30,624 bases of DNA from JBLIOB01 sp047639575 (GTDB taxonomy: Bacteria > Bacteroidota > Bacteroidia > Flavobacteriales_D > Parvicellaceae): positions 1 to 30,624 of the forward strand of contig JBLIOB010000015.1 in the NCBI GenBank assembly GCA_047639575.1, read 5' to 3'. Below are positions 24,123-30,624 of this stretch, piece after piece (the stretch's first letter is position 1; the number at the start of each line of letters is the position of its first letter). The position numbers and the translations under genes are program-made. The notes under the pieces were generated by a model. That model had not been told where the DNA came from and ran no database searches. It was given only the letters and a program-made list of their open reading frames with translations.

Positions 24123-24500
24123 TTATTTAGTCTTAGCTGCTTCAATTTTAATGTGGCCAATACTTCTCACTACTAAAAGTTTATCCTGACCTTTAATTTT
24201 ATAGTATAAATATCTGTTCTCCTCAGGTTCTAGTCCTAGAGCAAAAAAGTTAATATTCTCTAGATCTGCAATTTCAACTTCACCGCGAACTTCTTTAGAT
24301 AAAGCTTTACCGCCAGAATTAGCGATGTAGTAAGCGTGATTTAAACACTGGTGAACGAATGTATATTGTTCTGGATTATTTGATTTCATGTCCGTTAATT
24401 CTTCAGAAGTATACTTAACAAGTAAACGCGAATCTGCACTTTGAGCAAACGACATATTTGCTGTAAAAGCGATAAAACAAAGGATAATTATTACTCTCAT
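24123..24500 (-). CDS. Small secreted protein of unknown function
   Basis: 125 residues with a signal peptide (RVIIILCFIAFTANMSFAQ). The mature part has one cysteine and a pattern of helix (YTSEELTDMKSNNPEQYTFVHQCLNHAYYIA) and strand (LYYKIKGQDKLLVVRSIGHIKI) that I do not recognise. A -7-like TAATTTTG lies 31 bases before the ATG. Its stop is one base from the start of the 808-residue type IX cargo gene, so the two are one operon and probably translationally coupled. It could be an accessory protein of the cargo; that is inferred from position only. Confidence 0.72.
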   Translation of the reverse strand: MRVIIILCFIAFTANMSFAQSADSRLLVKYTSEELTDMKSNNPEQYTFVHQCLNHAYYIANSGGKALSKEVRGEVEIADLENINFFALGLEPEENRYLYYKIKGQDKLLVVRSIGHIKIEAAKTK

Positions 24501-24531
24501 TCTTAGTGTTTTAGTAGTGTTAGTTATTTGG

Positions 24532-24539
24532 CAAAATTA
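24532..24539 (-). promoter_or_regulatory. Candidate -7 box for the secreted-protein operon
   Basis: TAATTTTG on the minus strand matches TAnnTTTG exactly and ends 31 bases before ATG 24500. No TTG is found at the standard distance upstream. Confidence 0.4.
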
Positions 24540-24647
24540 CGCCTTTTTGTTGAATTTCAGTTCGTAAATAGCCACCAAATAGGATTTCTAATTATACAAT
24601 TTTCTTAAAGTTGTTAACATCAGAATAAGTCGCAGACTGGGAAAAGT

Positions 24648-24655
24648 TACTTTTG
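24648..24655 (+). promoter_or_regulatory. Candidate -7 box for the transketolase operon
   Basis: TACTTTTG matches TAnnTTTG exactly and ends 16 bases before ATG 24672. A TTG at 24611-24613 is too far upstream (34 bases) to be a normal -33 element. Confidence 0.4.
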
Positions 24656-24671
24656 ATCCAAACTTATTTCA

Positions 24672-25517
24672 ATGGCCGAATACAAACAATTAGAAGACCT
24701 GTGCTCACAGGTAAGACGCGACATAGTGAGAATGGTTGCAGCAGTTAGTTCTGGTCATCCTGGTGGCTCATTAGGATGTGTCGAATATTTCGTTTCCTTG
24801 TATCAAGAAATCATGAATCACGACACCGATTTCAAGATGGATGGAAAGGGTGAAGATCTGTTCTTTCTTTCTAATGGTCATATATCTCCAGTCTTTTATA
24901 GTGTTTTATCTAGATCTGGATATTTTCCAGTTAATGAGCTCAATACTTTTAGAAAAATTAACTCGCGTTTACAAGGCCATCCTACTACTCATGAAGGATT
25001 GCCTGGAATAAGAGTAGCGAGTGGTTCATTAGGACAAGGATTATCTGTGGCACTTGGTGCAGCAGAAACTAAAAAATTAAACGGAGACCATTCGATCGTG
25101 TATACTTTACATGGAGATGGAGAACTTCAAGAAGGGCAGATTTGGGAAGCAGCAATGTATGCCGCGGGTAACAAAATCGATAATATAATTTCCACAGTTG
25201 ACTATAATGGCAAGCAAATTGATGGTGCATTAGATGACGTCTTACCTTTAGGTGACTTAAAAGCTAAGTGGGAAGCGTTTGGATGGACCACTTTCGAAGT
25301 AGAAGATGGAAACAACATTGCTCAGGTAATTGAAGGTTTGAAAAAAGCAAAATCATTAACAGGTCAAGGAAAACCAGTTATGATTTTGATGAGAACCGAG
25401 ATGGGTAATGGCGTTGACTACATGATGGGAACCCATAAATGGCATGGAAATGCTCCAAATGCAGAACAATTAGAGACAGCTTTAAACCAACTCGAAGAAA
25501 CTTTAGGCGATTATTAG
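24672..25517 (+). CDS. Transketolase, N-terminal (thiamine diphosphate-binding) subunit
   Basis: 281 residues, the first half of a split transketolase. SSGHPGGSLG (26-35) and the ThDP motif GDG (148-150) through N179 in DYNGKQ are present, and HGDGELQEGQIWEAAMYA is typical of transketolase rather than of pyruvate dehydrogenase. Transketolase moves two-carbon ketol units in the non-oxidative pentose phosphate pathway and supplies erythrose 4-phosphate, a DAHP synthase substrate. The C-terminal subunit gene is not adjacent as usual but lies after an intervening vWA gene, 23 bases downstream of this stop. Confidence 0.95.
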   Translation: MAEYKQLEDLCSQVRRDIVRMVAAVSSGHPGGSLGCVEYFVSLYQEIMNHDTDFKMDGKGEDLFFLSNGHISPVFYSVLSRSGYFPVNELNTFRKINSRLQGHPTTHEGLPGIRVASGSLGQGLSVALGAAETKKLNGDHSIVYTLHGDGELQEGQIWEAAMYAAGNKIDNIISTVDYNGKQIDGALDDVLPLGDLKAKWEAFGWTTFEVEDGNNIAQVIEGLKKAKSLTGQGKPVMILMRTEMGNGVDYMMGTHKWHGNAPNAEQLETALNQLEETLGDY

Positions 25518-25540
25518 CATTATAATAGTAAAGCTTCAAG

Positions 25541-26932
25541 ATGGTTAAATACATATTCTTCATATTATTCGTATTTCAAGTAGCCGGTTTGGTGGCTCAA
25601 GACGAGCCCAAGCAACCAGGAAAAACAAGGGTTTTATTTATCTTCGATGGATCCAATAGCATGAATGCTCAGTGGCAGAGTAGCAGCAAAATTAAAATTG
25701 CTAAAATGCTTATGAAAAAAACGCTGGATAGCTTAAAAGGCTTTGACAACGTTGAATTGGCGCTAAGAATGTATGGGCATCAATATAAAATATACCCAGG
25801 ACAGCAAAATTGTGAGGATACTAAATTAGAAGTGCCTTTTGCTCCAGGAGATGCTAACATCGAAAAAATAAAAACTCGCATAAGAAGTTTAACACCTCAA
25901 GGAACCACTCCTATTGCAAAAAGCCTTGAATATTCTGCCAAAGATTTCCCTCCTTGTGACGACTGTAGAAATGTAATTGTTTTAATCACTGACGGAATTG
26001 AAGCTTGTGACGGAGACCCCTGTGCCGTGGCTCGTGCATTAAGATCGAAAGGAATCATTCTTAAACCGTTCGTTATTGGAATTGGAATAGATCCAAGCAA
26101 ATTGTTGTCTCTACGATGCATTGGTAAGTATTACGATGCCACTTCCGAAGCTACGTTTGAAAGTGCTCTGAGAGTAGTTATAAGTGAAGCATTGAATAAT
26201 ACCACAGCTCAGGTTAATTTGAACAATGAAAAAGGTGAACCAAAAGAAACGGATTCTCCGATGATTTTTTATGATCAAAAGACCGGAAGACCGATGTATA
26301 ATTTCTTACATACGCTCAATTCACAACGAAATCCAGATACGTTAAGCCTAGATCCCTTATCGACTTATAGACTTGAAGTTTATACGATTCCAAGAATTAT
26401 TAAAGAGGACATAAATCTTCAAGCGGGCCTTCACAACACAATTGAATTGGACGCAGCCCAAGGATTTCTAGATGTAAAGGTCAATGGTTCAAATTCCAGA
26501 TATCCAGGAATAAAAGTTTTAATAAAGGATATAGAAACTAAAGAGATAATTCACGTCCAGGAAATTAATAGCACAGAGAAATTGCTAACTGGAGCTTACA
26601 ACCTTGAAATTCTAACACTTCCTCGAATCCAGATGAAAGATGTTACGATTAAACAAGGGAGAATTAATCAGATAGAAATACAGCAACCTGGGAATTTAAC
26701 TATTCGTTATCCAGGAGAAGGCAGCGGTTGTATTTATAAATTGGATGGAGATCAGCAGATTTGGGTTTGCCCTTTGAACACCGTAGACAGAACTCAACAA
26801 ATTTTACTACAACCCGGAGAATACAAATTTGTTTATCGCTCCAATAGATCAAGCAGAGCTGCTTATACTGTGGTTAAAGATTTTAGAATTGCATCAGGAC
26901 TTATAACAGACTTAAATTTATTACATCCATGA
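25541..26932 (+). CDS. Secreted von Willebrand factor A domain protein with three C-terminal repeats
   Basis: 463 residues with a signal peptide ending GLVAQ (1-20). The vWA domain spans about 28-215 and keeps a full MIDAS: D36-G-S38-N-S40 (FDGSNSM), T123/T124 in PQGTTPI, and D152 in ITDGIEAC, so it should bind a divalent metal and a ligand. Six cysteines lie in it (92, 140, 143, 157, 162, 194), fitting disulfides outside the cytoplasm. Three related units follow, beginning near residues 275 (YRLEVYTIPRI), 351 (YNLEILTLPRI) and 426 (YKFVYRSNRSS), spaced about 75-76 residues and each closing with a short beta strand. No sorting domain is seen. The stop overlaps the transketolase C-subunit start (ATGA). 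Function unknown. Confidence 0.85.
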   Translation: MVKYIFFILFVFQVAGLVAQDEPKQPGKTRVLFIFDGSNSMNAQWQSSSKIKIAKMLMKKTLDSLKGFDNVELALRMYGHQYKIYPGQQNCEDTKLEVPFAPGDANIEKIKTRIRSLTPQGTTPIAKSLEYSAKDFPPCDDCRNVIVLITDGIEACDGDPCAVARALRSKGIILKPFVIGIGIDPSKLLSLRCIGKYYDATSEATFESALRVVISEALNNTTAQVNLNNEKGEPKETDSPMIFYDQKTGRPMYNFLHTLNSQRNPDTLSLDPLSTYRLEVYTIPRIIKEDINLQAGLHNTIELDAAQGFLDVKVNGSNSRYPGIKVLIKDIETKEIIHVQEINSTEKLLTGAYNLEILTLPRIQMKDVTIKQGRINQIEIQQPGNLTIRYPGEGSGCIYKLDGDQQIWVCPLNTVDRTQQILLQPGEYKFVYRSNRSSRAAYTVVKDFRIASGLITDLNLLHP

Positions 26933-27897
26933 AAAACTTTGAAGTGCTAGGACAAAAAGATACCAGATCAGGATTTGGTGACGGACTATTAGAACTCGGT
27001 AAGACAAACGAAAATGTAGTGGCACTTTGTGCAGATCTAACAGGATCATTAAAAATGAATGCGTTTGAAGACGCATTCCCAGATCGATTTTTTCAAATTG
27101 GAATAGCAGAAGCAAATATGATAGGCATGGCAGCCGGTATGACAATTGGTGGAAAGATTCCTTTTACTGGAACATTTGCAAATTTCGCAACTGGTAGAGT
27201 TTATGATCAAATAAGACAATCAGTTGCTTATTCTAATAAGAACGTGAAAATATGTGCTTCTCATGCAGGCCTGACTTTAGGAGAAGATGGAGCAACCCAT
27301 CAGATTTTAGAAGATTTAGGTTTGATGAAAATGTTACCTGGTATGACAGTAATTAACACCTGCGACTACAATCAAACGAAAGCTGCAACAATTGCGATTG
27401 CAGCTCATAAAGGTCCAGTTTATTTGAGATTTGGCAGACCGAAAGTGCCAATTTTCATTCCTGAAGATCAAGAATTTATTATTGGTAAAGCTTTAATGCT
27501 TAGCGAAGGTGCAGATGTTTCGATATTTGCTACAGGCCATATGGTATGGAAAGCAATTGAAGCTGGTCATGAATTAGCAGCAAAAGGAATCTCTGCTGAG
27601 ATAATAAATATTCATACGATTAAACCATTGGACGAAAAGGCAGTCTTAGAATCAGTTGCAAAGACAAAATGTGCCGTAACTTGTGAGGAACATCAAATTG
27701 CTGGTGGACTTGGAGAGTCAATTGCGCAAGTATTAGCAAGAAACACCCCAGCCCCAATCGAATTCGTTGCTGTTAATGATACATTCGGAGAAAGTGGAAC
27801 TCCGGATCAGTTAATGACCAAGTACGGGTTAGACACGGTGAACATTGTTGAAGCTGCTGAAAAAGTAGTTGCTAGGGTGCAAAAAGAGCTAGTTTAA
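26929..27897 (+). CDS. Transketolase, C-terminal subunit
   Basis: 322 residues covering the pyrimidine-binding and C-terminal transketolase domains. TRSGFGDGLLELGKTNENVV and ADLTGS open the domain; FFQIGIAEANMIGMAAGM contains the catalytic glutamate (IAEAN) that activates the ThDP cofactor supplied by the N-subunit; THQILEDLGLMK and GPVYLRFGRPKVP follow. It must pair with the product of 24672-25517. Translation is coupled to the vWA gene by a 4-base ATGA overlap, so expression of this essential half depends on reading through the secreted vWA gene. Confidence 0.95.
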   Translation: MKNFEVLGQKDTRSGFGDGLLELGKTNENVVALCADLTGSLKMNAFEDAFPDRFFQIGIAEANMIGMAAGMTIGGKIPFTGTFANFATGRVYDQIRQSVAYSNKNVKICASHAGLTLGEDGATHQILEDLGLMKMLPGMTVINTCDYNQTKAATIAIAAHKGPVYLRFGRPKVPIFIPEDQEFIIGKALMLSEGADVSIFATGHMVWKAIEAGHELAAKGISAEIINIHTIKPLDEKAVLESVAKTKCAVTCEEHQIAGGLGESIAQVLARNTPAPIEFVAVNDTFGESGTPDQLMTKYGLDTVNIVEAAEKVVARVQKELV

Positions 27898-27943
27898 TTT
27901 TTCATTTTGCCTTTGCATGATTAAATTAGGCTGATAGGCAAAA

Positions 27944-28480
27944 ATGACTGACCAAGAATTACTGAAGCTATTTAAGGAGGGAGATAACCCAAATTATGCT
28001 TTTAACTTAATTGTTAGAAAGTATCAGGAACGTCTGTATTGGATGATTAAGCGAATCGTAAATGACCACGATGACGCGGATGATGTGCTTCAAAATGTAT
28101 TTATTAAAGCATGGAAAGCACTTCCGAAATTCAGAGAAGATGCAAATCTTTACACTTGGCTTTATCGAATTGCATCGAATGAGTCTATCACTTTTATCAA
28201 TAAGCGGAAAAAAGATTTGTTCACTTCCGTAGATGACCCCTCCATTCAACTAGCCGAGAAAAGTAATTTGAATGACCCTACTGGAGAAGAAATACTACAA
28301 AAATTAGAATCAGCCATTGCTACCTTACCAGAAAAACAACGAATTGTTTTTCAATTGAAATATTTTGAAGAAAAAAAGTACAAAGAGATGTCAACCATTT
28401 TGGACACATCTGTTGGAGCTTTGAAGGCTTCTTATCATCACGCAGTAAAAAAAATAGAATTCTTTTTAACCGAACATTAA
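27944..28480 (+). CDS. ECF-type RNA polymerase sigma factor
   Basis: 178 residues with the two conserved ECF domains only. Region 2 is about 10-80 (FNLIVRKYQERLYWMIKRIV; DDADDVLQNVFIKAWKALPKF; LYTWLYRIASNESI) and binds core polymerase and the -10 element. Region 4 is about 115-172 (ATLPEKQRIVFQLKYFEEKK; LDTSVGALKASYHHAVKKI), a helix-turn-helix for the -35 element. It follows the transketolase operon by 46 bases and is first in a unit with a putative anti-sigma gene 32 bases downstream. Its inducing signal is not evident from sequence. Confidence 0.93.
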   Translation: MTDQELLKLFKEGDNPNYAFNLIVRKYQERLYWMIKRIVNDHDDADDVLQNVFIKAWKALPKFREDANLYTWLYRIASNESITFINKRKKDLFTSVDDPSIQLAEKSNLNDPTGEEILQKLESAIATLPEKQRIVFQLKYFEEKKYKEMSTILDTSVGALKASYHHAVKKIEFFLTEH

Positions 28481-28512
28481 ACCTTTTGGCTTTTTAATAG
28501 TCATATGAATAT

Positions 28513-29160
28513 ATGAGTGAAATTGGAGATAACATATCAGAAGAAGAATTAGCGAACAACGCTCCTTTGTTGTTTGGTATTGACAAAGCTTCTTTAAATA
28601 AAGGCAAGGGTGGATTATCTGCCCCTGACGAATATTTCGATACACTTTCCTCAAGAATTCAGGATAAAATTCAAGCAGAATTACCTGTTGGAATTAAAAA
28701 TTCGTTGATTTCAAGAATCTTCAAACGGAAGATAATTTGGGCCATCCCGATTATGGCGGGAATTGTTACTGTAATTTTTATTTTAAATCAACCAAACAAT
28801 GGCATTGAGGTAGCAGAAGTTCCAGATTCATTTGAATCCATTCAATTTGACGACCTTGACGAAATGCTTGTTGACGAATTAGTCGAAGAATTTGTAGCCT
28901 TTTCGTTTGAGGATGAAGATCTAAATCTATTGGAAGAAGAAAATGAAACCAGTTTGTTGGCCTCATTAGATTCGGATACTGAATTCGAAAACTTTTTTGA
29001 TACGGAATTTGATGAGTTTTGGGATGAAGCATCTGCTCAGCCTGAAGAAAGTTTTAATGAAGCCGATCTTCAAATGATTGAAAATTATTTTTCTGATGAG
29101 TCAACTGACTTTGATTTTGATGTATTAACAGAACAAAACGTAAATTATGAAAGCAATTAA
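28513..29160 (+). CDS. Single-pass membrane protein, putative anti-sigma factor
   Basis: 215 residues. A short cytoplasmic N-terminus (1-73) contains GGLSAPDEYFDTLSSRIQDK, a pattern common just before the membrane helix of proteins encoded beside ECF sigma factors in Bacteroidota. One transmembrane helix lies at about 74-91 (IIWAIPIMAGIVTVIFIL), preceded by basic KRK. The 120-residue periplasmic part is strongly acidic (for example DDLDEMLVDELVEEFVAF). There is no zinc-binding HxxxCxxC motif, so it is not a classical ZAS anti-sigma factor. The anti-sigma role is inferred from position and layout. It overlaps the next gene by 14 bases. Confidence 0.75.
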   Translation: MSEIGDNISEEELANNAPLLFGIDKASLNKGKGGLSAPDEYFDTLSSRIQDKIQAELPVGIKNSLISRIFKRKIIWAIPIMAGIVTVIFILNQPNNGIEVAEVPDSFESIQFDDLDEMLVDELVEEFVAFSFEDEDLNLLEEENETSLLASLDSDTEFENFFDTEFDEFWDEASAQPEESFNEADLQMIENYFSDESTDFDFDVLTEQNVNYESN

Positions 29161-29617
29161 ATATTTTGGAATCCTTTGTCTGTGCTTAATTGCATTACAG
29201 TCGGTTGCACAAACACCTCCAAGCAAGAAAGAACAAAAAGAGGCACGTAGAATTGCATTCTTAACCCAGAAGCTTGAGTTAACTCCAAAAGAAGCAGAAG
29301 TATTTTGGCCAGTGTATAGAGAGTATAAGAAAGCTCAGGTTACGTTACGTAAAACATCTAAACCCAGTAGAAAGGGAAATGTATCGGAAATGACTGATTT
29401 GGAGTTAGAGAAGTTATTAGACGACATGATCGTTTACAAACAGGAGGAACTAGACCTCAAGAAAAAGTATCATTTACAGTTTAAAGGGATTCTCCCTATT
29501 AAAAAAGTGGCGAAATTATATCACGCTGAAGAACAATTCAATAAGCAAAAGAGAACTCCGCCCCATACACCACCAGGACAAAAACAACGGCCTGGGGGCC
29601 CACCACCGAGACAATAA
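29147..29617 (+). CDS. Periplasmic LTXXQ/CpxP-like protein
   Basis: 156 residues with a signal peptide (KAIKYFGILCLCLIALQSVAQ region). The mature part carries RIAFLTQKLELTPKEAEVFWP followed by VYREYKKAQ, the helix-turn seen in Bacteroidota proteins related to the LTXXQ/CpxP/Spy group and often found after ECF sigma and membrane genes. Those proteins are thought to sense or buffer misfolded or cationic material in the periplasm. The C-terminus is short, proline-rich and basic (RTPPHTPPGQKQRPGGPPPR). Its ATG lies inside the previous gene, a 14-base overlap that suggests coupled translation. Function is assigned by family and context. Confidence 0.8.
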   Translation: MKAIKYFGILCLCLIALQSVAQTPPSKKEQKEARRIAFLTQKLELTPKEAEVFWPVYREYKKAQVTLRKTSKPSRKGNVSEMTDLELEKLLDDMIVYKQEELDLKKKYHLQFKGILPIKKVAKLYHAEEQFNKQKRTPPHTPPGQKQRPGGPPPRQ

Positions 29618-29639
29618 TTTTGTGTAGAATTAACCTTAT

Positions 29640-29660
29640 CCTAAAAATTCTTATTTTAGG
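29640..29660 (+). repeat. Small hairpin just upstream of the barrel gene start
   Basis: CCTAAAA (29640-29646) pairs with TTTTAGG (29654-29660) around a 7-base loop. The hairpin ends 3 bases before ATG 29664. It could limit translation of the barrel gene or simply be chance in AT-rich DNA; it is too weak for a terminator. Confidence 0.3.
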
Positions 29661-29663
29661 TCT

Positions 29664-30350
29664 ATGAAGTACTTTGGAGCTTTTATATTAGCCGTTTTAA
29701 TCAGTTTTAATTCGCTTGCACAATCTGCAGACAAGGGTAAATTATTTTTAGATTTAGATGGCGGACTCGCGGGCTATTCTGTCAATTCAAATGCTACCCA
29801 CACTGGTTCAGGCGCTGGACTTGCAACAATGTTGAATTTTGGAATTGGTTATAACGTCCAAAATAGTTTGAATCTGGGAATTGAATTTAATTCTCATCAA
29901 TTTCTGGTAGATTCTGTTAGAGAAAACACTTCAGCTACTTCAGTTGCTTCCGCTGTTACAGGGATGTTCTCTTTTAGACTTCAGTATCATTTAATTAATA
30001 AAGAAAAATTCAATTTATATGTTGGTTCCAAAGTTGGCTGGTCTGCTTTCGGTATAGTTGCTGAAAATACAGCAGGAACAGTTGGAATACTGGAATTAGG
30101 CGGAACCGTTGTAGGGTTGAATGCAGGATTCCGTAAATATTTTGGGAATTTCGGACTTAGAATGGAGCTTGGATTTCACCAAATCCCAATGGTTGCAACC
30201 GCATTTTATGTTGATAATATTGAACGAATATATTACAATAACTGGTTGAAAGTAGAAGATTTTAAAGCTAGGTTCATTGGTGGATATTTAACCGTTGGAA
30301 TATCACTAAAGCTTGGAAAAGGCAAAAAGAAAGACGCGGCAGAGGAATGA
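29664..30350 (+). CDS. Outer-membrane beta-barrel protein
   Basis: 228 residues with a signal peptide ending SFNSLAQ (1-20). The mature part alternates in short amphipathic strands typical of small 8-stranded barrels (FGIGYNVQNSLNLGIEFNSH; GMFSFRLQYHLI; FNLYVGSKVGWSAFG; FGLRMELGFHQIPM; FIGGYLTVGISLKLG). It ends with a short basic/acidic tail (GKKKDAAEE) rather than an aromatic residue. It follows the sigma/anti-sigma/LTXXQ-like genes by 46 bases and may be part of that unit or a target of the sigma factor. Its stop overlaps the next start by ATGA. Confidence 0.82.
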   Translation: MKYFGAFILAVLISFNSLAQSADKGKLFLDLDGGLAGYSVNSNATHTGSGAGLATMLNFGIGYNVQNSLNLGIEFNSHQFLVDSVRENTSATSVASAVTGMFSFRLQYHLINKEKFNLYVGSKVGWSAFGIVAENTAGTVGILELGGTVVGLNAGFRKYFGNFGLRMELGFHQIPMVATAFYVDNIERIYYNNWLKVEDFKARFIGGYLTVGISLKLGKGKKKDAAEE

Positions 30351-30624
30351 ACAATTCAAAAAAGTTGAGTAAAAGTCTTGCCCGCACTACTCCATTTCCA
30401 ATAGGTTTAGAAATTACATCAGCAAAAGGCAGTTACCTTACCGATATTCATGGAAAAAACTACTTAGACCTTACTTCGGGCATAGCCGTAAGTTCATTAG
30501 GACATGGTCATCCATCTATTATTACTGCAATCAAAGAACAGGTTGATCGGCATCTTCATGTTATGGTTTATGGAGAATTTATTCAGGATCAACAAACTGC
30601 ATTTGCCGAAAAATTAGTTTCCAT
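30347..30624 (+). CDS. Class III (ornithine/acetylornithine-type) aminotransferase, N-terminal part
   Basis: Read by eye from ATG 30347; about 92 codons are open to the window edge. PFPIGLEITSAKGSYLTDIH, LDLTSGIAVSSLGHGHPSII and HVMVYGEFIQDQQTAFAEKL match the N-terminal region of PLP class III aminotransferases (acetylornithine, ornithine or gamma-aminobutyrate types). The catalytic lysine lies beyond the window, so substrate cannot be assigned. The start overlaps the barrel gene stop by ATGA, so it is probably in the same transcript despite the unrelated function. Confidence 0.85.
   Translation, partial: MNNSKKLSKSLARTTPFPIGLEITSAKGSYLTDIHGKNYLDLTSGIAVSSLGHGHPSIITAIKEQVDRHLHVMVYGEFIQDQQTAFAEKLVS

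Noticed and set aside
24122..24160. 13-codon N-terminal extension of the 808-residue protein
   Set aside because: It overlaps the upstream gene and places charged residues before a signal peptide that is complete without it.
27905..27943. Inverted repeat TTTTGCCT / AGGCAAAA with a 23-base loop between transketolase and the sigma gene
   Set aside because: The loop is long, the stem is short and it ends at the sigma start codon with no T-run; not a convincing terminator or riboswitch.

Overview
The window is a low-GC stretch of chromosome from a member of the Bacteroidota, most likely Flavobacteriales. Evidence: two proteins with type IX secretion C-terminal sorting domains (types A and B); signal peptides ending in the typical '-AQ'; a fused DAHP synthase/chorismate mutase; an ECF sigma / short transmembrane protein / LTXXQ-like cassette; almost no Shine-Dalgarno sequences; and Bacteroidota-type -7 promoter boxes (TAnnTTTG and TAnnTTCG) close to start codons. 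No rRNA, tRNA, IS element, integrase, CRISPR array or phage gene is visible. Most of the window is ordinary housekeeping DNA packed into short operons. I see no defence or mobile island.

Layout. 1-1067 (-): pdxH (PNP/PMP oxidase) followed by a truncated family 2 glycosyltransferase. 1143-2302 (+): miaE-like tRNA hydroxylase and a YqgE/AlgH protein, coupled by TAATG. 2271-5462 (-): class IV aminotransferase, then a TPR/PD40 secreted protein translationally coupled to a rhomboid protease. 5678-10018 (+): small methyltransferase, SulP anion transporter with a large inserted loop, LETM1-like small protein, a strong terminator, and an AI-2E family membrane protein. 10186-11613 (+): a type IX cargo-like protein with a cysteine motif ahead of its hydrophobic segment. 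11646-12719 (-): DAHP synthase/chorismate mutase. 12800-14379 (+): two secreted proteins, the first apparently starting at ATC. 14381-19772 (-): parE, parC and a small secreted protein. 19870-20451 (+): a secreted protein. 20448-21545 (-): ychF. 21695-24500 (-): a small secreted protein and an 808-residue adhesin-like type IX cargo. 24672-27897 (+): split transketolase with a secreted von Willebrand A protein between the two halves. 27944 to the end (+): ECF sigma factor, putative anti-sigma, LTXXQ-like periplasmic protein, outer-membrane barrel, and a truncated class III aminotransferase.

How the genes work together. parE and parC make topoisomerase IV. The two transketolase halves make one thiamine diphosphate enzyme. 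The sigma, membrane and LTXXQ-like genes look like an envelope-stress circuit, with the barrel gene a possible member or target. PdxH supplies PLP, which the class IV and class III aminotransferases would use, although they are not in its operon.

Most worth a second look: the probable ATC start codon at 12800 (or a start-codon mutation), the CHENW-motif protein at 10186, the vWA gene inside the transketolase operon, the roughly 95-residue insertion in SulP, and the acidic extensions of ParC. I found no clearly new multi-gene system. The best candidates are unusual single proteins and gene arrangements.
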